Source: Planctomycetaceae bacterium (lineage in GTDB: Bacteria; Planctomycetota; Planctomycetia; Pirellulales; Pirellulaceae). From it: a stretch of 40,746 nt of DNA. The translations under genes were made by a program, and so were the position numbers. Positions 1 through 7,708 of the stretch are shown here, one piece after another (the first letter of the stretch is position 1; each line of letters opens with the position of its first letter). The stretch covers positions 1 to 40,746 of the forward strand of contig PBOG01000267.1 in NCBI GenBank assembly GCA_002724245.1, read 5' to 3'. A model generated the notes under the pieces. It worked only from the letters and a program-made list of their open reading frames with translations. It ran no database searches and was not told where the DNA came from.

Positions 1-82
1 AGGTGCCTCCTCTGCAGGTGCCTCCTCTGCAGGTGCCTCCTCTGCAGGTGCCTCCTCTGCAGGTGCCTCCTCTGCAGGTGCC
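1..82. repeat. 15-bp tandem repeat, five full copies plus a partial
   Basis: The unit aggtgcctcctctgc occurs five times without a mismatch over 1-75. The next 7 bases (76-82) match a sixth copy before the sequence diverges. The period is a multiple of three, and read on the minus strand it encodes the pentapeptide A-E-E-A-P of the lipoprotein. The array touches the window edge, so its true copy number is unknown. Confidence 0.95.
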
Positions 83-285
83 GCAGCGTTCGCTTTTTCT
101 TCCGATGCCGCGGCCGCTGCGGCGATGCCTGGAGCCTCTCCCGCCGCGTCGAGCATCGCCTCGCCTGTACCGCCATTGGGCGCATCCGCCGGAGGCAGGC
201 CGCCCCCCGATTCGGTTTCCGAACCGCAACCCACCAGCCACACCATGCTCAACAACGCCGTCACCACAAATGCCGATGATTTCAT
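1..285 (-). CDS. Lipoprotein with Ala/Glu/Pro pentapeptide repeats (3' end outside window)
   Basis: This reads leftward from an ATG at 285 and stays open to base 1, so only the first 95 codons are seen. The N-terminus is a lipoprotein signal: charged start (M-K), a hydrophobic stretch over residues 5-18, then the lipobox L-V-G-C with the lipidated Cys at residue 20. After the Cys comes a linker rich in Gly, Ala, Pro and Glu. The visible part ends in tandem repeats of the pentapeptide A-E-E-A-P, encoded by a 15-bp repeat. A purine-rich GAGAGGG lies just upstream of the ATG and suits a ribosome binding site. The visible part has no catalytic domain, so the function is unknown. The low-complexity stretch would suit a flexible spacer between the membrane anchor and a C-terminal domain beyond the window. 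The gene is divergent from the DUF1501 gene at 635. Confidence 0.75.
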   Translation of the reverse strand, partial: MKSSAFVVTALLSMVWLVGCGSETESGGGLPPADAPNGGTGEAMLDAAGEAPGIAAAAAASEEKANAAAPAEEAPAEEAPAEEAPAEEAPAEEAP

Positions 286-317
286 CGAACCGCCCTCTCG
301 ATGCAAAAACAGGTCAA

Positions 318-356
318 ACCAATAGCGAACGCGTCAGCCGCCCCCACCCTATTGGT
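318..356. promoter_or_regulatory. Inverted repeat ACCAATAG/CTATTGGT upstream of the lipoprotein gene
   Basis: ACCAATAG at 318-325 is exactly complementary in reverse to CTATTGGT at 349-356, with a 23-base C-rich spacer. It begins 33 bases upstream of the lipoprotein ATG (minus strand), where an operator or a 5'-UTR stem-loop could act. Each arm is followed on its right by a related motif (cgaacg after the left arm, cgttcg after the right one), so alternative pairings are possible. There is no T-run, which argues against an intrinsic terminator. The regulatory role is inference. Confidence 0.35.
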
Positions 357-537
357 TCGTTCGCCCAGAATTATGCTTAATCACCGGAATCTGGCAAATC
401 GCGCAGGCGGAAATCGCCACCCAGTACCCAAAACAGCTACCTGGTTTGGCTGATTCACTCGCGCGAAACATTTGCCCAAGACGGTCGACGCACTGCCACA
501 TTCGGCGGGGGATTTCAGTCCCCTGGCATGACCGATC

Positions 538-566
538 TTGAGCGTTGGCAATGCAGTTGGTCTAAT
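538..566 (+). promoter_or_regulatory. Candidate sigma-70-like promoter for the first DUF1501 gene
   Basis: TTGAGC at 538-543 (4 of 6 to the -35 consensus) and TCTAAT at 561-566 (5 of 6 to the -10 consensus) are 17 bases apart. Transcription would start near 573, about 60 bases before the ATG at 635. This is pattern matching only. Confidence 0.35.
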
Positions 567-634
567 AGACTACAGAGACCGGCCTCACGTCGGTACGAAT
601 TGCCCGCAGCTGGTGTTGCCCTTTGGAGACGTCC

Positions 635-2011
635 ATGCTCGAACGTCGCGCACTACTACAGATTGGTGGCTCTAGTTTTCTGGGCCTGGGCCTGTCGAAC
701 CTGCTGACAGATCAGGCCAACGCCAGCAACTCACCACAACACCAGGCAAAATCGGTGATCCTGGTCTTCCTGACGGGCGGCGGGCCGCACATTGACATGT
801 TCGACCCCAAGCCTGAATCGCCCGAAATCAAAGGGGACTATCAGCCCATCGACACATCGATCGCGGGTATCCGATTCACCGACCGCATGCCACAGATGGC
901 GAAACGCGTCGGCAAATTAGCTGTGCTGCGTTCCCTGTCCCACGGTGATAACCGACACCTGTCCGGCTCACATAACACCCTGACGGGTGCCGTGCAACCT
1001 TTCCGTGGCTCCTCAAACCAGGACAAATCGCTGAACCGTGCCGATTGGCCATCGTACGGATCCGCGCTTTCGTATCTGGCACCGCGCACTGACGGACTAC
1101 CCAGTCAGGTCACTTTGCCGAATCCGCTCATTGAAGGAGCGCTGGTCTGGCCTGGTCAACACGCCGGATTTCTCGGGCCCCAGCACGACCCGTTTGTGCT
1201 CAAATACACCCCCAACAACGAGGGCTACGAAGGCAACCCTGTGTTCAAACCGATCAAGGCGGTTTCACTGATCGGCGACCTCGACGCGGAACGCCTGGAA
1301 CAACAACGATCCTTGCTGAGTCAAATCAAGCAGGGACAGGCTGCTCTTAATGCATCACCTTCGGGTAGACGTTACGCGACACAACAAGAACGCGCCTACT
1401 CGATGCTGACATCATCACGGCTCACACGCGCATTGGACATCACGCGTGAAACGGACACCATGCGCGAACGTTACGGGCGACATTTCTACGGTCAGACGCT
1501 GCTATTGGCGCGGCGGCTTGTCGAGTTGGAGATGCCCGTCATTCAATGCAATATGGGACGTGTGCAAACCTGGGACACCCACGTCGATCACTTTGGCCGC
1601 CTGAAAAACATGCTCCCGTACCTGGACGCAGGTGTCAGCGCGCTGCTGGATGACCTCGACGAACGCGGACTGCTCGATCAGACACTGGTCGTCTGCGTCG
1701 GAGAATTTGGCCGGACCCCATCCATCTCTCCCTTGGCGGGTCAGACCAAACCAGGGCGACACCACTGGGCCCACGGGTACACCGCAATCGTCGCAGGTGC
1801 AGGTGTGCGCGGCGGCCAGGTAATCGGCAAGACCGATCGCAAGGGTGCCTACCCCGTGACCACTCCGTACCATCCGAACGACCTGGGAGCCACTATCTAC
1901 AACGCGTTGGGGATCGACCTGGCCAGCAACGTCCCTGATCGCCTGGACCGGCCCCGCCGACTCAACGACGGCGAGGTGATTGAGTCGCTTTACACTGGCG
2001 CGCCAACTTGA
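635..2011 (+). CDS. DUF1501 family protein (orphan copy, Tat-type signal)
   Basis: This is a 458-residue protein of the DUF1501 family, which is abundant in planctomycetes and related to the alkaline-phosphatase/sulfatase superfamily; its substrate is unknown. I chose the ATG at 635 because GGAG at 625-628 is well placed for it. An in-frame TTG at 623 would overlap that site. The N-terminus carries a twin-arginine signal (E-R-R-A-L-L-Q-I-G followed by a Gly/Leu-rich hydrophobic stretch), suggesting export as a folded protein. Family landmarks are visible: the early LTGGGPHIDMFD segment with its Asp/His residues, T-W-D-T-H-V-D-H in the second half, and G-E-F-G-R-T-P followed by H-H-W near the C-terminus. 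DUF1501 genes usually follow a DUF1549/DUF1553 gene, but this copy stands alone. It converges on the DUF6807 gene. Confidence 0.9.
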   Translation: MLERRALLQIGGSSFLGLGLSNLLTDQANASNSPQHQAKSVILVFLTGGGPHIDMFDPKPESPEIKGDYQPIDTSIAGIRFTDRMPQMAKRVGKLAVLRSLSHGDNRHLSGSHNTLTGAVQPFRGSSNQDKSLNRADWPSYGSALSYLAPRTDGLPSQVTLPNPLIEGALVWPGQHAGFLGPQHDPFVLKYTPNNEGYEGNPVFKPIKAVSLIGDLDAERLEQQRSLLSQIKQGQAALNASPSGRRYATQQERAYSMLTSSRLTRALDITRETDTMRERYGRHFYGQTLLLARRLVELEMPVIQCNMGRVQTWDTHVDHFGRLKNMLPYLDAGVSALLDDLDERGLLDQTLVVCVGEFGRTPSISPLAGQTKPGRHHWAHGYTAIVAGAGVRGGQVIGKTDRKGAYPVTTPYHPNDLGATIYNALGIDLASNVPDRLDRPRRLNDGEVIESLYTGAPT

Positions 2012-2079
2012 CGCGTGTCCGCACGACGGTCCAGTACCGGTACTCCTGCCGCTAGCGCACCGCCACCCTCGTGCCTTCC

Positions 2080-3042
2080 CTACAACGGTTCTGGAAGGTC
2101 GTTCCAATCGCCTACGGGCGCCGCGCAAAAGTCACGATGAAATTCTGTGACTTGAGTCGCAGCCAGCGGACCATCATGGGCCACCAGACGTATCCCGTAT
2201 TCGGCGTGCTGACCAACCGTCAACACGCATGGCTCATGCCGCAACGGATTGACATCAATCGTGCCCCAGGGATGCACCCCCCACGTAGCGCCCCCGCGAT
2301 GCGGATAAGGAAAACAGGCCAACCCCGCCTGATGATCCCGGGTAAGCTGTCCACCAATGTGGATCCAATCGCCACCTGAACCATCAATGGCAGCCAACCC
2401 CCTGCGTCCCTCGGAATCAACCAGTTCGGCGTCCCCATCCGGCCGTAGAGGTTCTACCAGGCGAATCCCGAAATACGCATGCCGAGTCGGCCCGATCTGT
2501 AAATCGCAGGCACCAGGCCGGAGTCGTGACCGCACGTCAATCACGTGTGCCAGGTCGCCAGGTTGAACGTCAATCGCTCGGCTTTCATACGCTACGACAC
2601 GCCCCTCAGGCGCACCCCACTCCGCAGGCCCCCGCCACTCAATATCCTGTACTACGCGTAAATGTCTCTCAGCCAGTTCATCCCAATCGATCGCACGCAC
2701 GATCATCCGCCCTGCCGCGCGCCCCTGAAACGTCTCCTGGACGTAAAAATTGTAGTTTGCGACTTCGATCTGCCCCTCTCCATAAGGCAGTAAACAGTCC
2801 ACATGGTCAGCGCCCACCCAAACAGACTGGTGGTGCGGATGGTCGATGGGCGCCTCTTCAGTAAGCGCCAAGCCGGCAGGTGTATAGACCGGAAACAGAT
2901 AGGCTCGAAAGGGATTTGCACTGAGTCCCAATACGGTCCGCCCTCGCCACCGCACGTAATGACGGCGGGCTTTGCAGAAAGCACCACGCGGCAAGTCAAT
3001 CTGATCTGGTTCGACACGGAAGTCACTCATGCGACGTATCAT
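2080..3042 (-). CDS. DUF6807 (PmoA-like) family protein
   Basis: This is a 320-residue cytoplasmic-looking protein without a signal peptide. It resembles DUF6807 proteins, often annotated 'PmoA family' although they are not methane monooxygenase subunits. Recognisable segments are FRAYLFPVYTPAG near residues 46-58, the His-rich D-H-P-H-H-Q-S-V-W near 67-75, and G-G-A-T-W-G-V-H-P-W-G near the C-terminal third. Planctomycetes carry many copies, often near carbohydrate or dehydrogenase genes; the reaction is not established. The start is uncertain: ATG at 3042 or the in-frame ATG at 3030 (M-S-D-F). The second lies 7 bases after a TATGAT hexamer and neither has a Shine-Dalgarno sequence. It is divergent from the SDR gene. 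Confidence 0.8.
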   Translation of the reverse strand: MIRRMSDFRVEPDQIDLPRGAFCKARRHYVRWRGRTVLGLSANPFRAYLFPVYTPAGLALTEEAPIDHPHHQSVWVGADHVDCLLPYGEGQIEVANYNFYVQETFQGRAAGRMIVRAIDWDELAERHLRVVQDIEWRGPAEWGAPEGRVVAYESRAIDVQPGDLAHVIDVRSRLRPGACDLQIGPTRHAYFGIRLVEPLRPDGDAELVDSEGRRGLAAIDGSGGDWIHIGGQLTRDHQAGLACFPYPHRGGATWGVHPWGTIDVNPLRHEPCVLTVGQHAEYGIRLVAHDGPLAATQVTEFHRDFCAAPVGDWNDLPEPL

Positions 3043-3294
3043 AAGTCATTTGCGGGCTATTCTGACAGCCAGTTCACGGGCTCCCCAGAACTAGCCTGCC
3101 GTGATGGCCACTGGCGAGATCGGAGATTGTTTCAATAATGGGTAGACGACGGTTGTTTCGCGGCAAACCGAAAACGCTCTGTCGTGCTATCGCGTCATTC
3201 ACTCAATTGCTCTTGTCACCACGGTCCTCTCTCGGCGTCGCGCCAGCCTGGGCCTCGCGCAGACAAGAGTCCCAAGCAGAAGGCATTTTTTTCC

Positions 3295-4053
3295 ATGGAT
3301 TCAGGCGTCAAAGTCGCTATTGTCACAGGGGCCGGTTCGGGCGTAGGGCGTCATTCTGCCCTGGCACTCCTCGATCTCAACTTCCACGTCGTGCTCGCCG
3401 GGCGCCGGCCCGATGCCTTGCAAGAAACCATCGCATTGGCGGGTGAGCGCGCATCTCAAATGCAGGCGGTCGTCACCGATGTCTGTGACCCCGACTCAGT
3501 CACAGCGCTCTTTCGAGAAGCCGCGACCGTCTCTGGACGAATCGACCTGCTCTTCAATAATGCCGGCATCGGTGCTCCGGTCGGCCCACTCGAAGACCTG
3601 GCACTGAGCGACTGGCAACGCGTCCTCGACGTCAATCTGACAGGTGCCTTTCTCTGCACACAAGAGGCCATGAAACGGATGAAGTCCCAGGACCCCCAGG
3701 GAGGACGGATTATCAATAACGGTTCCGTGTCCGCCCAGGTGCCCAGGCCGCAGGCGGTCGCATATACGGCCAGTAAATGCGGGCTCACAGGCCTCACGGA
3801 AACCACTTCACTCGAAGGCCGCGGTTCCAACATTGCTTGTGGCCAAATCGATATCGGCAATGCCGACACTGCGATGGGAGGCCGCGTCGCCTCCGGCATG
3901 TTACAAGCGAACGGATCGACCTGTCCGGAACCGACGATGCACGTGGACAACGTCGCTCGCGCGGTCGCCTACATGGCCAGTCTGCCACTGGATGCAAATG
4001 TCCTCTCGCTGACGGTTATGGCCACTGAAATGCCACTGGCCGGGCGGGGATAG
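3295..4053 (+). CDS. SDR family NAD(P)-dependent oxidoreductase
   Basis: This is a classical short-chain dehydrogenase/reductase of 252 residues. All core motifs are present: the cofactor loop T-G-A-G-S-G-V-G at residues 11-18, N-N-A-G at 88-91, catalytic Ser at 144 in N-N-G-S-V-S, and the Y-T-A-S-K pair with Tyr157 and Lys161. After the active site it reads [11 protein letters not shown] where many SDRs have a Pro-Gly loop. I have seen the GQIDIGNA pattern as a subfamily mark in other bacterial SDRs. The substrate cannot be told. The ATG at 3295 gives a normal N-terminus; the open frame extends upstream to 3184 but that part is not SDR-like. The DUF971 gene follows on the same strand about 150 bases downstream. 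Confidence 0.92.
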   Translation: MDSGVKVAIVTGAGSGVGRHSALALLDLNFHVVLAGRRPDALQETIALAGERASQMQAVVTDVCDPDSVTALFREAATVSGRIDLLFNNAGIGAPVGPLEDLALSDWQRVLDVNLTGAFLCTQEAMKRMKSQDPQGGRIINNGSVSAQVPRPQAVAYTASKCGLTGLTETTSLEGRGSNIACGQIDIGNADTAMGGRVASGMLQANGSTCPEPTMHVDNVARAVAYMASLPLDANVLSLTVMATEMPLAGRG

Positions 4054-4203
4054 CACCGTGACTTCGTTTCTGCAGAATACGCGAGAACAGGCAGTTCAAC
4101 CCCAGGCGTGAACCGCTCACCGCTGACGACATCGCGTTACCTATTTCCTCCTGCAGCACCACTCTACGAGCAGCACACCACACTCACGGGAACACGGACC
4201 AGA

Positions 4204-4506
4204 ATGCCAACACCGACGCGCATTACCCCTGTCCGCGAAAACCTCTGCCTGGAAATCACCTGGACAGACCAGACGGCCCAGGTCCCTTTCCGTGTTATCC
4301 GTGAGCAATGCCCGTGCGCACATTGCGTACACGAAATCACGGGGGAACGTCTGCTTGATCCTGCGACCCTACCCGCCGATTTACACATCGTCGACATGCA
4401 ACTTGTTGGAAATTACGCCCTGAAGATTTTCTGGTCCGATGGCCATGACACTGGCCTCTTCACCTGGGAGGCGTTGGCAAAGCTGAGTTTACCGCACTCT
4501 GACTGA
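4204..4506 (+). CDS. DUF971 domain protein
   Basis: This 100-residue protein matches the DUF971 fold (gamma-butyrobetaine-hydroxylase N-terminal-like domain). The mark is the segment R-E-Q-C-P-C-A-H-C-V-H-E with Cys36, Cys38 and Cys41, followed by T-G-E-R and a C-terminal D-G-H-D-T-G-L-F-T-W-E. Related domains occur alone, fused to Mrp/ApbC-type iron-sulfur carriers, or at the N-terminus of gamma-butyrobetaine hydroxylase, and they can bind metal through Cys/His. The exact role here is unknown. I chose the ATG at 4204 because family members begin about ten residues before the first beta strand. An upstream in-frame start at 4108 would add 32 residues unlike the family. Confidence 0.88.
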   Translation: MPTPTRITPVRENLCLEITWTDQTAQVPFRVIREQCPCAHCVHEITGERLLDPATLPADLHIVDMQLVGNYALKIFWSDGHDTGLFTWEALAKLSLPHSD

Positions 4507-4670
4507 ACATCGGTCATCCCGGCAACTCGCCAGCCCACGGCTGCGCGACGGACTCAATCCCCACCGGGCGTTGCAACGCCTGGCATGGCTGCGATATAAA
4601 CTCAGGACGTCGCATCCACGTGTCGCCTCGCTGTGACCATGCCCGCTTGCTGGCATCCGAACCCCGCGCC

Positions 4671-7600
4671 ATGCAGATCCGAATTATGCACGCTTCCATG
4701 ATTCCCGCATCTACTCGCCTCGCAGCAATCCTGCTGCTGGCCAATCTGTTCGTGACAGGGTGGCCCACACCCCAACTGATGGCCGCCGACTCAGCAGCGG
4801 CCACGAGACCGCCGTGGACTACTTCACGCATCAATGGCACGCCATCTCCCCCTGCGCCGTATCGCGTGGAAATCGCCTTCGCAGGAGTGCGTTTCAAGAC
4901 TCCTACGAGTATCACGGAGATTCCATCCGCCAGTGTGTTTCTGATTACCGAGCGCGAAGGCTGCATCTACACTTTTGCCAACAAGCAGGAGGTCAACGAC
5001 CGCAATCTGGTCGCAGATTTGCGGCAGTCACTGGCACCTGAACTGCTGGACAAACCTCTCTCCATTTACGGAGCAACCGTCCACCCACAGTTCGCAACAA
5101 ATCGGTTCTTATATGTCTGCTACACACATCCTGCTGATGGTGAACAAAGTCGCGTGTCTCGATTTGAAATGACAGCCCAAACGCCTTACCGGCTTGTGGC
5201 AGATAGTGAGCAAATCCTGATTACTTGGCCAGCGGGGGGGCACAATGGGGGCTGCCTGCGGTTTGGTAACGACGGGCATCTCTACATCTCAACGGGAGAT
5301 GGCTGGGGCCCGAACCCTCCTGATTTCAAGAAGACCGCGCAAGACGTCAGCAACTTGATGGGCTCCATTCTAAGGATCGACGTCGACCACCCGGCTCAGG
5401 GCAAATCTTATGGAATCCCCGCCGACAACCCCTTTCTCGAACTTCCCTCAGCGCGACCTGAGATCTGGTCCTACGGTCTGCGCAACCCGTGGAAGTTCGG
5501 TATCGATCGTGTAACCGGTAATATTTTTGTCGCTGACAACGGCTGGGAGACGTGGGAATCGATTCACCAGATCGTTCGTGGTGGAAACTGCGGTTGGCCC
5601 ATTCGGGAAGGGCGAGCAGCGCTGCGCAATGACGTGCAACAAGGCCCGACTCCAATCCGGCCGCCCATCAAAGACCACCCTCATACCGAAGCGAACTCAG
5701 TGATTGGCGGACCGGTCTATCGCGGTAAGACGATGCCGGATCTCGCCGGATACTTCGTATACGGCGATTATATCACCGGAACCATCTGGGGCTTGCGGGC
5801 GACCCCGGAAGGGGACCTCGAACACCGCACCCTGGTGGATACCGACCTGCGGATCGTCTCATTTACGGAGGGTAGTTCCGGTGATCTATACGTGCTGGAC
5901 TACGACCTTACCGGGCAGATTTATCGTTTACTGCCCTCAGATACTCCGGATACCTCTGCAAATTTCCCCAGGCGTTTGAGCGAAACCGGCCTCTTCAAGT
6001 CGCTGAGTCCATTGCAACCGGCTGCTGGCGTGATGCCCTACGATGTAACTGCCGGTCGCTGGCTGGATGGGGCCCAGGCAGCGCGTTGGATCGCCATCCC
6101 GGACCGCGGTCGAGTCCGATTGTCCCGCGATCTGAAGAGCCAGTCCAGCTTTCCGGAAAACACGGTTCTCGTCAAACACCTGACGTGGACCGCAACAGCC
6201 GGGCAACCAACGCGCCCCCTGGAAACCCAATTGCTGCATCGTTTTAACGGCACTTGGAATCCCTACAGCTACCGCTGGACCGCGGACGGCCAGGATGCCC
6301 TGCTGGTATCATCCGAAGGCTCCACCGAAACCATCTCGTTAGCCAGCCGCGCACCCGCCACTGGGCAGGAAGACCGCAGCTGGCACGTCGGCGCGGAAAA
6401 CGAATGCCGCATGTGCCACAACGCCGGCTCGCACTATGTCCTCGGTTTTGTCCCGCATCAACTCAACCTAGCTTCCGCCACCACGAATTCGGACCGCAGC
6501 GGTCAATTGGCGCAACTGGCCACTCAGGGAGTCATTGAACGCGACGCGCCGGTGCCGGCCCAGCACCCTTTGCGTCTGGTTGATCCGCACGACGCATCTC
6601 AACCTCTTGAAGACCGTGCACGATCTTACCTGCACGCCAACTGCAGCAGTTGTCACCATCCGGGTGGAAATGCCATTGTCTCTTTCTATTTACGGCGCGA
6701 CTTGTCACTGGACCAACTCAACGCATTTAAGGGGACTGGGATCGGAACCTTCGGAATTGACGATGCCAGGCTGCTGGTTCCCGGAGATCCGTACCGTTCC
6801 CTGATCCTCTACCGCATGAGTAAACTAGGCTACGCGCGCATGCCGTACATCGGGTCACGAGCTGTCGACTCCCAAGGCGTCGCTCTGGTCGCCCAATGGA
6901 TCAGCTCTCTGGCACCGGGTCAGGCACTGGCCGGACCAGCCAAACCTGGCAGCCCAGAACAGCAGGCACTGGAGGTTCTTGCCCCCCGGGGAGATGCCAA
7001 CCCTGTCCAACGCCGTCAGGCAATCGACACGCTACTGGCCAGCACTCCTGGGGCGTTATCGCTGATCACCCAACTGCATGGCGGACAACTGGCCCCACCC
7101 GATCGGAATCTGGCAATCCGCCTCGGGAGCCAGGCCGCACGTGGCGACGTCGCCGGCTTGTTTGAAGAATTCATTCCCGAGTCGCAACGGCTGGCACGCC
7201 TCGGCCAAAAGATCGACCCCGCGACGATCCTCTCACTCACGGGGAACGCACCACGGGGCCGTCTGATCTACTTTAGCGACAACGCACGCTGCCGCCATTG
7301 CCATCACGTCGACGACCCGGCACAGTCGCTGGGACCGACATTACAACAGATCAACCGCAAATATCCGCGCCGCGGTGAATTCCTGCAGCAAATCCTGCAA
7401 CCTTCCTTGAAAATCGAAGAAAACTTCCGTGCCCGCGTGCTTGTCACCGCGGAGGGCAGGCTGCACACGGGATTGCTTGAACGTGAGAGCCCGCAAGAAA
7501 TCGTGCTTCGCACTGCGGAAAAGAAACAACTCACCATCGAACGTGATGACATCGACGAACTGCAGATCAGCCCCATCTCACTGATGCCCCAATTCCTGCT

Positions 7601-7691
7601 GAGCGACCTGACTGCCCAGCAGGCGGCCGACCTGTTGGCGTACCTGCAGTCTCTGGGGGCAGCACCGCCTCCCCCGAAATCCAAACCTTAG
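4671..7691 (+). CDS. Secreted glucose/sorbosone dehydrogenase-like protein with three heme c motifs
   Basis: This is a 1006-residue exported protein that I read as three fused parts. Residues about 75-430 form a six-bladed glucose/sorbosone dehydrogenase-type propeller, with G-G-H-N-G-G carrying the expected catalytic His and G-L-R-N-P-W carrying the PQQ-contacting Arg. Residues about 460-745 resemble the HNE_0200/TIGR03806 region with two CxxCH motifs (C-R-M-C-H at 579 and C-S-S-C-H at 658). Residues about 860-1000 match the Pirellula-type heme-binding domain TIGR02603, with C-R-H-C-H at 874. The likely role is periplasmic oxidation of a sugar or related alcohol, with electrons passed to covalently bound hemes. 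The start could be 4671, 4686 or 4698. The last gives the tightest signal peptide (M-I-P-A-S-T-R, then Leu-rich). No clear ribosome binding site is visible. The gene converges on the quinone oxidoreductase, 17 bases away. Confidence 0.88.
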   Translation: MQIRIMHASMIPASTRLAAILLLANLFVTGWPTPQLMAADSAAATRPPWTTSRINGTPSPPAPYRVEIAFAGVRFKTPTSITEIPSASVFLITEREGCIYTFANKQEVNDRNLVADLRQSLAPELLDKPLSIYGATVHPQFATNRFLYVCYTHPADGEQSRVSRFEMTAQTPYRLVADSEQILITWPAGGHNGGCLRFGNDGHLYISTGDGWGPNPPDFKKTAQDVSNLMGSILRIDVDHPAQGKSYGIPADNPFLELPSARPEIWSYGLRNPWKFGIDRVTGNIFVADNGWETWESIHQIVRGGNCGWPIREGRAALRNDVQQGPTPIRPPIKDHPHTEANSVIGGPVYRGKTMPDLAGYFVYGDYITGTIWGLRATPEGDLEHRTLVDTDLRIVSFTEGSSGDLYVLDYDLTGQIYRLLPSDTPDTSANFPRRLSETGLFKSLSPLQPAAGVMPYDVTAGRWLDGAQAARWIAIPDRGRVRLSRDLKSQSSFPENTVLVKHLTWTATAGQPTRPLETQLLHRFNGTWNPYSYRWTADGQDALLVSSEGSTETISLASRAPATGQEDRSWHVGAENECRMCHNAGSHYVLGFVPHQLNLASATTNSDRSGQLAQLATQGVIERDAPVPAQHPLRLVDPHDASQPLEDRARSYLHANCSSCHHPGGNAIVSFYLRRDLSLDQLNAFKGTGIGTFGIDDARLLVPGDPYRSLILYRMSKLGYARMPYIGSRAVDSQGVALVAQWISSLAPGQALAGPAKPGSPEQQALEVLAPRGDANPVQRRQAIDTLLASTPGALSLITQLHGGQLAPPDRNLAIRLGSQAARGDVAGLFEEFIPESQRLARLGQKIDPATILSLTGNAPRGRLIYFSDNARCRHCHHVDDPAQSLGPTLQQINRKYPRRGEFLQQILQPSLKIEENFRARVLVTAEGRLHTGLLERESPQEIVLRTAEKKQLTIERDDIDELQISPISLMPQFLLSDLTAQQAADLLAYLQSLGAAPPPPKSKP

Positions 7692-7708
7692 CCACCGCGC
7701 CAAACCGA

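Larger units (their letters stand above)
286..634. other. Divergent intergenic region with inverted repeat, hairpin and candidate promoter
   Basis: These 349 bases lie between the leftward lipoprotein gene and the rightward DUF1501 gene and hold no convincing gene. Three things are visible. A perfect 8-bp inverted repeat (318-325 and 349-356) sits on the lipoprotein side. A small hairpin with stem GGGGA/TCCCC lies at 508-523. A candidate rightward promoter lies at 538-566. No rho-independent terminator is evident. Confidence 0.6.

Noticed and set aside
1-82. CRISPR-like array at the left edge
   Set aside because: The units are directly adjacent with no spacers and keep a coding period of three; they encode a pentapeptide repeat.
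2033-2044. 12-bp perfect palindrome AGTACCGGTACT between convergent genes
   Set aside because: A palindrome without a loop cannot make a good terminator, and a single short copy is not enough to call an operator.
1502-2128. Open frame of 208 codons on the minus strand
   Set aside because: It lies opposite the DUF1501 gene, shows no recognisable motif, and is a shadow of the G/C-rich third codon positions.
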